DNA of 64,000 nt. Source: Kribbella soli. Lineage in GTDB: Bacteria; Actinomycetota; Actinomycetes; Propionibacteriales; Kribbellaceae. The notes below the pieces were generated by a model. The model searched no databases and was not told the origin of the DNA. It was given only the letters and a program-made list of their open reading frames with translations. This document shows positions 57,737-64,000 of the stretch, piece after piece. Position 1 is the stretch's first letter. Each line of letters starts with the position of its first letter. The stretch is taken from positions 62,001 through 126,000 of the forward strand of contig NZ_SJJZ01000003.1 in the NCBI RefSeq assembly GCF_004331345.1. The letters run 5' to 3'. The position numbers were made by a program, and so were the translations under genes.

Positions 57737-58393
57737 ATGGCGCGGACACCGCGGAACACCTTGAGCGCCGACCTGATCGTGCGGACCGCGCTCGAACTGA
57801 TGGAGGCGAAGGGCACCGACGCGTTCAGCCTGCGCGGGGTCGCCGGTGAGCTCGGCGTCGGCCCGATGGCGCTCTACACGTACTTCCGGAACAAGGACGA
57901 CTTGTACGACGCCGTACGCGATCACCTGATGGGGCTGCTGCCCGCCGTACCGTCGGACGAGGCGTGGCCGGACCAGGTGCGAGCGGTGTGCCGGTCGCTG
58001 CGGCTGCTGATGCTCCAGCACCCTTGCCTTGCGCAACTACTGGCCGGACGGCCGTTGAGCGGGCACGAGACGGCGCGGGTCGCTGAGGGTCTGCTCGGCG
58101 TACTGCGGGCCGCCGGGTTCGACGCGGAGACGGCCGCGCGGACGCACACGACGTTGTTCACGTACGTGCTCGGGTCGACGTCGTGGGAGATCCAGATGGC
58201 CGCCGAACGCCGCGACCCCGAGGCATGGCGGCGGCTGCGCACGTCGATGGAGTCGCTGTCCGCGCGGGACTTCCCGTCGGTCGTCGAACTGGCGCCGGAA
58301 CTGGCCCGGACGACAGGCGGCGACGAGCAGTTCGACTACGGGCTGGATCTCTTGCTCGCCGGGCTGCAGCTACAGGTCAGAACACCATCGTGA
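57737..58393 (+). CDS. TetR-family transcriptional regulator
   Basis: 218 aa. HTH LSADLIVRTALELMEAKGTDAFSLRGVAGELGVGPMALYTYFRNKDDLYDAV; the C-terminal part is the large TetR_C ligand domain (LMLQHPCLAQLLAGRPLSG). It probably represses the divergent quinone oxidoreductase (and ohr) and itself. ATG 57737 is preferred; an in-frame ATG 57725 lies directly on the GGGAG site. The 3' end overlaps the convergent TauE gene by 17 nt. Confidence 0.9.
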   Translation: MARTPRNTLSADLIVRTALELMEAKGTDAFSLRGVAGELGVGPMALYTYFRNKDDLYDAVRDHLMGLLPAVPSDEAWPDQVRAVCRSLRLLMLQHPCLAQLLAGRPLSGHETARVAEGLLGVLRAAGFDAETAARTHTTLFTYVLGSTSWEIQMAAERRDPEAWRRLRTSMESLSARDFPSVVELAPELARTTGGDEQFDYGLDLLLAGLQLQVRTPS

Positions 58394-59123
58394 CGATGGC
58401 GAGGACGCCGATGCAGACGATCAGCGCGCGGAGTGCGATCGGCGGGAGTTTCCGGCCGTAGCGGGCGCCGATGAAACCGCCGATGGTCGAACCGACCGCG
58501 ATCAGACCGGCCGCGAGCCAGTCGATGTCGTGCACGAGGATGAACAGAATCGCGGACGCGGTGTTCACGACCGTGGCGAGGACGTTCTTCAGGCCGTTCA
58601 TCCGCTGCAGGTTCGAGTCCAGGCCGAGGCCGAGGATCGCCATCAGCAGCACGCCTTGCGCGGCTCCGAAGTACCCGCCGTACACACCGGTGGCGAAGAC
58701 GGCCGGGATCACCCACCAGGCGCCGCGGTGCAGGTGCGACGGAGCACTGATCCACTTCGACAGCCACGGCTGGAAGGCGACCAGCAGACAACCGAGCAGG
58801 ATCAGGACGGGTACGACGGCGTGGAAGGCGGAGTCGGGCAGCGTGAGCAGCAGCACTCCCCCGACGATGCCGCCGGCCAGTGACGCCGGCACCAGGCGGA
58901 TCAACCGGCCGCGCTGGCCTTCGAGCTCGCGACGGTAGCCGATCGCGCCGGCCGCCGTACCGGGGGCCAGACCGACCGTATTGCTGACGTTCGCCAGCAC
59001 CGGAGGGATGCCGACGGCAAGCAACGCGGGGAAGGTGAGCAGCGTGCCCGACCCCACCACGGCGTTGATCGTTCCCGCGCCCATCCCCGCCAGCAGGACG
59101 AACACCGCCTCGAACCATGTCAT
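58377..59123 (-). CDS. TauE/SafE-family membrane protein (putative sulfite/anion exporter)
   Basis: 248 aa with about eight membrane helices. Family repeats: VLLAGMGAGTINAVVGSGTLLTFPALLAVGIPPVLANVSNTVGL and ATGVYGGYFGAAQGVLLMAILG. Members transport sulfite, taurine-derived anions or other organic anions. Single gene; substrate unknown. Confidence 0.9.
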   Translation of the reverse strand: MTWFEAVFVLLAGMGAGTINAVVGSGTLLTFPALLAVGIPPVLANVSNTVGLAPGTAAGAIGYRRELEGQRGRLIRLVPASLAGGIVGGVLLLTLPDSAFHAVVPVLILLGCLLVAFQPWLSKWISAPSHLHRGAWWVIPAVFATGVYGGYFGAAQGVLLMAILGLGLDSNLQRMNGLKNVLATVVNTASAILFILVHDIDWLAAGLIAVGSTIGGFIGARYGRKLPPIALRALIVCIGVLAIVTMVF

Positions 59124-59185
59124 CGCTGCAGAACTCTACGCACCTGACCAGGCCCTCGCAGAGCTGTCCGACGATTGAACACGCA

Positions 59186-59217
59186 AGAGCCCTCCCGAAA
59201 CAGTCCGGGAGGGCTCT
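59186..59217 (-). terminator. strong hairpin terminator
   Basis: AGAGCCCTCCCG and CGGGAGGGCTCT: 12-bp perfect stem, 8-nt loop, just after the SPFH gene stop. On the minus strand it ends in TTGCGTGTT; the T run is weak. Confidence 0.7.
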
Positions 59218-59227
59218 CGTGCAGTTG

Positions 59228-60370
59228 TCAGCGCTGCGGCGGTTCCTGCGCCGGCGGCTCCTGGCTGGGGGCCGGCGGCGGGATGCTCGGAGTGGCCTGG
59301 CCGCGGGTGCTGACGGCCGCGGACTCGGCCGCGGCGATCGCTTCGCGGACCGCGTTGTCGGCCTCGACCACCGCGGCCGGCGCGGCCGCTCCCGTGTCGA
59401 GCTCCGCCACCTCGCCGTTGGACAGCTCCGGCGCCTCCCAGTTGCCCTCGGCCTTCTGCGTGATCCCGGCCACCTGGCCGACCGCGCTGCCGAGACCCTT
59501 GAGCGCGTCACCGATCTCGCTCGGCACGATCCACAGCTTGTTCGCGTCGCCCTGGGCGATCGACGGCAGCATCTGCAGGTACTGGTACGCGAGCAGACCC
59601 TGGTCCGGCTTGCCGGCGTGGATCGCGTTGAAGACCGTCGTGATGGCCTGCGCCTCACCCTGCGCCTTCAGGATCCGCGCCTCCCGCTCGGCCTGGGCCC
59701 GCAGGATCCGGGACTGCTTGTCACCTTCGGCGGTGAGGATCGCGGACTGCTTCTGGCCCTCGGCGGACAGAACGGCCGACTGCCGCATACCTTCCGCGGT
59801 GAGGATCGCGGCGCGCTTGTCACGGTCGGCGCGCATCTGCTTCTCCATCGAGTCCTGGATCGACGCCGGCGGGTCGATCGAGCGCAGCTCGACGCGGTTG
59901 ACGCGGATGCCCCACTTGCCGGTCGCCTCGTCCAGCACGTACCGGAGCTTCTCGTTGATCTCCTCACGCGAGGTCAGCGTCTGCTCCAGGTCCATGCCGC
60001 CGATGATGTTCCGCAGCGTGGTCATGGTGAGCTGCTCGATGGCCTGGATGTAGTTGGAGATCTCGTACGTCGCGCGCACCGGGTCGTTCACCTGGAAGTA
60101 GATGACGGAGTCGATCGACACCATCAGGTTGTCCTCGGTGATGACGCCCTGCGGCGGGAACGCGACCACCTGCTCGCGCATGTCGATGGTGTAGCGAACC
60201 TTGTCGACGAACGGGGTCAGCAGGTTCAGGCCCGGCTGCAGGCCGGTCTTGAACTTACCGAACCGTTCGACGATGCCGACGGTCTGCTGCTGCACCACCC
60301 GGACGGACTTGACCAAGGTCACGATCACCACTAGTGCGACCAGTGCCAGGACTATGAGGAACGCGGTCAC
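59228..60370 (-). CDS. SPFH/band 7 (stomatin-like) membrane protein
   Basis: 380 aa. N-terminal membrane anchor FLIVLALVALVVIVTLV, then the SPFH domain (VVQQQTVGIVERFGKF; DMREQVVAFPPQGVITEDNLMVSIDSVIYF; TTLRNIIGGMDLEQTLTSREEIN) and a long helical coil with repeats (ILTAEGMRQSAVLSAEGQKQ). C-terminal Pro/Ala tail. Forms large membrane microdomain cages. An NfeD gene follows upstream in the same orientation, its usual partner. Confidence 0.93.
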   Translation of the reverse strand: MTAFLIVLALVALVVIVTLVKSVRVVQQQTVGIVERFGKFKTGLQPGLNLLTPFVDKVRYTIDMREQVVAFPPQGVITEDNLMVSIDSVIYFQVNDPVRATYEISNYIQAIEQLTMTTLRNIIGGMDLEQTLTSREEINEKLRYVLDEATGKWGIRVNRVELRSIDPPASIQDSMEKQMRADRDKRAAILTAEGMRQSAVLSAEGQKQSAILTAEGDKQSRILRAQAEREARILKAQGEAQAITTVFNAIHAGKPDQGLLAYQYLQMLPSIAQGDANKLWIVPSEIGDALKGLGSAVGQVAGITQKAEGNWEAPELSNGEVAELDTGAAAPAAVVEADNAVREAIAAAESAAVSTRGQATPSIPPPAPSQEPPAQEPPQR

Positions 60371-60553
60371 TTTGACCCTCCACTCGAACGGACCCTCAGG
60401 ACGGACAGTCTTCCGTATCGACGGGGCAGGCGCCGTACCGGTTCCCGGCGCGTCGGATGCCTGATCGAGCAGCTACTTCACCCGTCCCTCACCTCGACAC
60501 TACTGCGCCGAGGGGACCACTCAACCGGCTGTGCGGCTTGCTCTTGGCCGGCT

Positions 60554-61081
60554 TCAGCTCTTGGGCGGGTCCGTCGGCTTGGGGTCCTGGGTCGGTTCCG
60601 GCATGTCCAGCTGGTGGTGCAGCGGCTCGCCGACCGGGTAGACGACCGCGGTCGCGCCGTCGATCGACATCACCTCGACGCGCGTCCCCGGGGCGATCGT
60701 CGACACCTCGTCGTACGGGCGGGCCGTCCACAGCTCACCGCCGAGCCGGATCGAGCCGCCGCCGTCGGGATGGATCTCCTTGACCACGAGACCGGACTTG
60801 CCGATCACATGGGCGGAGCCGGTCTTCAGCTCCTGGCCGTGATGGATCTTCCGGACGATCATCGGCCGGATCGCGGCGAGCATCGCGGCCGCGGTGATCA
60901 ACCCGACGACGATCTGCAGCCACAGCAGCCCCGGGAAGATCGCCGCCACACCGGCTGCGGTGAGCGCACCGGCGGCCAGCATCAGCAACGTGAAGTCCAG
61001 CGAGGCCAGCTCAGCCAGGCCGAGGACGGCAGCGATCGTCAGCCACGCCGCCCACATGTTGTCCCGCAGCCAATCCATCAT
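60554..61081 (-). CDS. NfeD-family membrane protein
   Basis: 175 aa. Two to three membrane helices (AWLTIAAVLGLAELASL; LLMLAAGALTAAGVAAIFP; VGLITAAAMLAAIRPMIV), then an OB-fold domain (SGLVVKEIHPDGGGSIRLGGELWTARPY; APGTRVEVMSIDGATAVV). Short NfeD proteins associate with SPFH proteins such as the next gene. The 183-nt gap between them shows no other gene. Confidence 0.88.
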   Translation of the reverse strand: MMDWLRDNMWAAWLTIAAVLGLAELASLDFTLLMLAAGALTAAGVAAIFPGLLWLQIVVGLITAAAMLAAIRPMIVRKIHHGQELKTGSAHVIGKSGLVVKEIHPDGGGSIRLGGELWTARPYDEVSTIAPGTRVEVMSIDGATAVVYPVGEPLHHQLDMPEPTQDPKPTDPPKS

Positions 61082-61162
61082 TTCCCAAGCCTATCTACCT
61101 CGGGGGCTTTCAAGCAGATGTTGGACGCGTCATCACCCCCCACCGCTCCCCCACCCAACCGC

Positions 61163-61270
61163 ATTTCCCTGGCTAACCCACCAATTCGGGGGTTCCTGAC
61201 CCGCAACCAGAGTCCAGAACCCATAAGTTGCTGGGTCTGCCAGGGAAATTGGTGGGTGAGCCAGGCAAAT
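61163..61270. repeat. inverted repeat with 24-nt arms
   Basis: Arms 61163-61186 and 61247-61270 match in 22 of 24 positions with a 60-nt loop. The right arm is part of a direct duplication (GCCAGGGAAATTGG / GCCAGGCAAATTGG). The core contains ACCCACCAA, also found in the inverted repeat at 17709. It lies just after the stop of the ABC ATPase gene. Confidence 0.65.
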
Positions 61271-61276
61271 TGGGGG

Positions 61277-62059
61277 TCAGAGGGCGCGGGCGGTGTAGCG
61301 GCCGTCCTCCTGCTTGAGGGTGAGGGCCAGATCGAAGGTCTCGCTGAGGGTCTCGGCGGTCAGCGCCTCGTCCATCGGGCCGGCGGCGACGATGCGGCCC
61401 TGCTTGAGGAGCAGGGCGTGGGTGAAGCCGGGCGGGATCTCCTCGACGTGATGCGTGACCAGCACCATCGCGGGCGCCCCGACCGCGGTCGCGATCGAGC
61501 TGAGCGAGCGGACCAGCTGTTCGCGTCCGGTCAGGTCGAGGCCGGCCGCGGGCTCGTCCATCAGCATCAGTTCGGGGTCGGTCATCAGCGCGCGGGCGAT
61601 CTGGACGCGCTTGCGCTCACCCTCGGACAGCGTGCCGAACGTGCGGTCGGCCAGGTGCGCGATCCCGAGCTCGGCCAGCAACGCGTTGGCGCGTTGGTGA
61701 TCGAGTTCGTCGTACTCCTCGATCCAGCGGCCGAGGACGGCGTACGACGCCGACATGACGACGTCGGACACCCGCTCGCTCTTCGGCAACCGGTCGGCGA
61801 GCGCGGCGCTGGTCAACCCGATCCGCGGTCGCAGCTCGAAGACGTCGACCGCGCCGAGCACCTCACCGAGCAGTCCGGCGACCCCGGCCGTCGGGTGCAT
61901 CTGGGCGGCGAGGATCTGCAGCAGGGTCGTCTTGCCGGCGCCGTTCGGCCCGATCACCACCCAGCGGTCGGCCTCGTCGACCGTCCAGTCGATCCCGTCG
62001 AGCAGCCGCGCGTCACCGCGGACGATCGTCACCCCGGCCAGCTCCACCACTGCAGTCAT
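61277..62059 (-). CDS. ABC transporter ATP-binding protein
   Basis: 260 aa. Walker A VIGPNGAGKTTLL, signature LSEGERKRVQIARAL, Walker B ELMLMDEPAAGLDLTG, switch VTHHVEEIPPGF. It resembles ModF-like or YhjX-like stand-alone ATPases whose partner is unclear; no permease is adjacent. ATG 62059 stands 6 nt after TAGGTT. Confidence 0.85.
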   Translation of the reverse strand: MTAVVELAGVTIVRGDARLLDGIDWTVDEADRWVVIGPNGAGKTTLLQILAAQMHPTAGVAGLLGEVLGAVDVFELRPRIGLTSAALADRLPKSERVSDVVMSASYAVLGRWIEEYDELDHQRANALLAELGIAHLADRTFGTLSEGERKRVQIARALMTDPELMLMDEPAAGLDLTGREQLVRSLSSIATAVGAPAMVLVTHHVEEIPPGFTHALLLKQGRIVAAGPMDEALTAETLSETFDLALTLKQEDGRYTARAL

Positions 62060-62107
62060 GCTCAAAACCTAAGGGGTCGCCGTCGGCGGGCGGTCGTCGG
62101 GTGGTGA

Positions 62108-62113
62108 GAGACT
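62108..62113 (+). promoter_or_regulatory. -10-like GAGACT, possible leaderless promoter
   Basis: GAGACT with exactly 7 nt to GTG 62121. It diverges from TANNNT at the first position, so the assignment is weak. Confidence 0.3.
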
Positions 62114-62120
62114 TGCGAGC

Positions 62121-62855
62121 GTGTTGACGACCTCCGCCTCGCTTCGGTTCACGGTGTGGACGAACGCGATGCTGACCGGTGCCTGCGACCCCGACACCGC
62201 CGCGCAGAAGATCCTGGGTGACGACGTCGGTCACCACGTCGCGGGCCTCGCAAACCATCCCGAGCCGGCCACCCTGCCGGTCGCCCTGAATCTGCTGCGC
62301 GCCGCGGGTACGACGCAGGCGCATCTCGCGCTGCCGGTGCCGGGTGACCCGATCGGCCTGGCCGGACCGCCGACGTTCAACGAGGCCGCGCTGGAGACCG
62401 GCGAGGCCGTCGTACTCACGGGGCCGGAGCTCGGACTCGTTCCGGCGTACGTCGGTCCAGCGGTGCAGTGGACCGTGCTACCGGCCGCTTCGCCGCTGCC
62501 TGCCGACCTCGGTGAGGCGGACCGCGGGTTGCGGATGGCGCTGATCGAGGCGGCCGAGTCGTTGGCCGCGCTGGATGTCGCGCGCTGGAAGCCGGAGGTC
62601 GCGGACGCGCTGATCGACATCCGGCGGATCGGTCAGGGACGCGGTGACGATCTGGCTCCGGGGTACGAGCCACGCGCGGTGAAGACCGCGGCGACGGCCC
62701 GGCGCTGTCTCGCGATTGCGGACGCCGCCCTCGACGACGACGGCGCCGCGGTCACCGGGGCCGAGGCCGATGCTCGCCGGCGTGCCCTGCTCGAGCTGGC
62801 CGCCGCGGCGCGGCGGGCGTTGGTGGCGGCCTGCGCGCCTCCGATTCACGCCTGA
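62121..62855 (+). CDS. conserved actinobacterial hypothetical protein
   Basis: 244 aa. Begins LTTSASLRFTVWTNAMLTG and contains PVPGDPIGLAGPPTFNEAALETGEAVVL, VQWTVLPA and a helical C-terminal half (LRMALIEAAESLAALDVARW; RRALLELAAAARRALVAA). No motif recognised. It sits between the ABC ATPase and serB, both common neighbours of this family in actinomycetes as far as I recall. Confidence 0.65.
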   Translation: MLTTSASLRFTVWTNAMLTGACDPDTAAQKILGDDVGHHVAGLANHPEPATLPVALNLLRAAGTTQAHLALPVPGDPIGLAGPPTFNEAALETGEAVVLTGPELGLVPAYVGPAVQWTVLPAASPLPADLGEADRGLRMALIEAAESLAALDVARWKPEVADALIDIRRIGQGRGDDLAPGYEPRAVKTAATARRCLAIADAALDDDGAAVTGAEADARRRALLELAAAARRALVAACAPPIHA

Positions 62856-62908
62856 GATTTGGACCGGACACCGGACGGTCATCTCACTTAGGTAGCGTTC
62901 GGGGTGCG

Positions 62909-64000
62909 ATGACTGAGCTCAGTGAGGGTGAGAGCGCGTCGGCCGACCGGCCCACGTTGCTAGTGACGTTGACGGGCAGCGACCGGCCGGGGCTGACGTC
63001 CGCCGTACTGTCGACGCTCGCGACCCGCGGGCTCGACGTGATCGACGCCGAGCAGGTCGTGCTCCGGGGCCGGCTGGTGCTCGGCGTGCTGCTGTCCGCG
63101 CCGCGCGACCACAAGAGCCTGAAGGAAGAGCTGAAGGCGCTCGCCGCCGCCCTCGACGTCGAGATCTCGGTGAAGAGGGGTGTCGGCGACAACGAGCCGC
63201 GGCGCAAGGGCCGCAGCCAGGTGACCGTGATCGGCCGCCCGCTGTCCGCAGCCGGACTCGCCGCGGTCGCCGGCCGGATCGCCGACACCGGCGCCAATAT
63301 CGACCGGATCAGCCGGATGGCGCGGTACCCGGTGACCGCGATGGAGTTCGCCGTCTCCGGTGCCGATCCCGAAGTGCTCCGGACCGTTCTCGCGCTGGAA
63401 GGCGTCCGGCAGGGGCTCGACATCGCCGTCCAGGACGGCGGGCTGTACCGGCGGGCCAAGCGACTGATCGTGATGGACGTCGACTCGACGCTCATCCAGG
63501 GCGAGGTCATCGAGATGCTCGCCCACCACGCCGGCCGGCTGGAGGAGGTCGCCGCCGTCACCGAGCAGGCGATGCGCGGCGAGCTGGACTTCGCCGACTC
63601 GCTGCGGAACCGGGTCGCGGCGCTCGAAGGACTGCCCGCGACAGCCCTCGACGAGGTGTACGCCGCGATCGAGCTGGCGCCCGGTGCGCGCACGCTGGTC
63701 CGCACGCTCAAGCGGCTCGGGTACCAGTTCGCGATCGTCAGCGGCGGGTTCAGCCAGATCACCGACAAGCTGGCTGCGGAGCTCGGGATCGACTACGCGC
63801 AGGCCAACGAGCTGGAGATCGTTGACGGCGTTCTCACCGGCCAGGTCGTCGGCGAGATCGTCGACCGCCCCGGCAAGGCGACCGCGCTGCGCCAGTTCGC
63901 CCAGCGGTCCGGTACGCCGTTGTCCCAGACGGTCGCGATCGGCGACGGCGCCAACGACCTCGACATGCTGGCCGCCGCGGGCCTCGGCGTTGCGTTCAAC
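62909..64000 (+). CDS. serB: phosphoserine phosphatase with N-terminal ACT domains (3' end beyond window)
   Basis: 364 codons present. Residues 15-170 hold ACT-type regulatory domains (LLVTLTGSDRPGLTSAVLS; VTVIGRPLSAAGLAAVAGRIA). HAD phosphatase from residue 185: nucleophile motif MDVDSTLIQGEV, IVSGGFSQI, GKATALRQFA and GDGANDLDML. Final step of serine synthesis, dephosphorylating O-phosphoserine. ATG 62909 follows a TAGCGT box by 10 nt. The gene is cut at the end of the window. Confidence 0.95.
   Translation, partial: MTELSEGESASADRPTLLVTLTGSDRPGLTSAVLSTLATRGLDVIDAEQVVLRGRLVLGVLLSAPRDHKSLKEELKALAAALDVEISVKRGVGDNEPRRKGRSQVTVIGRPLSAAGLAAVAGRIADTGANIDRISRMARYPVTAMEFAVSGADPEVLRTVLALEGVRQGLDIAVQDGGLYRRAKRLIVMDVDSTLIQGEVIEMLAHHAGRLEEVAAVTEQAMRGELDFADSLRNRVAALEGLPATALDEVYAAIELAPGARTLVRTLKRLGYQFAIVSGGFSQITDKLAAELGIDYAQANELEIVDGVLTGQVVGEIVDRPGKATALRQFAQRSGTPLSQTVAIGDGANDLDMLAAAGLGVAFN

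Overview
This is high-GC DNA with short intergenic gaps, many ATGA/GTGA stop-start overlaps and frequent GTG starts. F420-type enzymes, OpcA, GAF-ANTAR proteins and an XRE-DUF5753 regulator all point to an actinomycete. A Propionibacteriales organism such as Kribbella or Nocardioides is my best guess, but that is inference. No rRNA, tRNA, prophage, insertion sequence or CRISPR array was seen.

Layout. 1-5.9 kb: start of the suf Fe-S assembly operon (sufR-sufB), a two-gene drug-type ABC exporter, heme A synthase, a secreted beta-propeller protein and heme O synthase. 6.1-14.5 kb: a compact carbohydrate operon tkt-tal-pgi-zwf-opcA-pgl; its OpcA carries a histone-like Lys/Ala tail. 14.6-31 kb: mixed metabolism and small regulatory modules, including two peptide deformylases, a cobT-cobA/cysG-rRNA methyltransferase operon, a GNAT-glyoxalase fusion, a MerR/SDR pair and a MerR/paired SMR efflux module. 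31-34.2 kb: a sugar ABC importer (two permeases and a Tat-type lipoprotein binding protein) with no ATPase. 34.4-38.6 kb: fatty-acid beta-oxidation (multifunctional FadB and thiolase) divergent from a MerR-family regulator. 38.6-39.95 kb: a non-coding repeat array. 40-43.4 kb: a DUF6510/flavin reductase/molybdoenzyme operon and two GAF-ANTAR genes. 43.6-48.9 kb: acyl-CoA dehydrogenase with an AMACR-like enzyme, and an ECF41 sigma factor with its oxidoreductase neighbour. 48.9-64 kb: cobyric acid synthase, a 5'-truncated MFS gene, a large WD40/TPR-like protein beside an XRE-DUF5753 regulator, Ohr, a TetR/quinone oxidoreductase pair, TauE/SafE, SPFH-NfeD, an ABC ATPase and serB (cut by the window end).

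How it works together. Two promoters 8 kb apart, one for the thiolase-FadB operon and one for the AMACR-acyl-CoA dehydrogenase operon, share the same palindrome (TGACAGT-N3/4-CTGTCA type). It sits in a 19-bp MerR-style spacer at the same distance from the start codon. The MerR-family gene at 37858 is the natural candidate to control both. More than a dozen genes have a TANNNT-like -10 box 6-7 nt before the start codon, implying leaderless mRNAs.

The most unusual element is the array at 38747-39940: seven copies of an exactly 42-nt imperfect palindrome. Five are nearly identical and two are diverged but length-conserved. They are separated by two alternating spacer types. Stem variation in copies 1 and 7 keeps G-U pairing only on the + strand, hinting at an RNA role. 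I do not recognise it as any known element.
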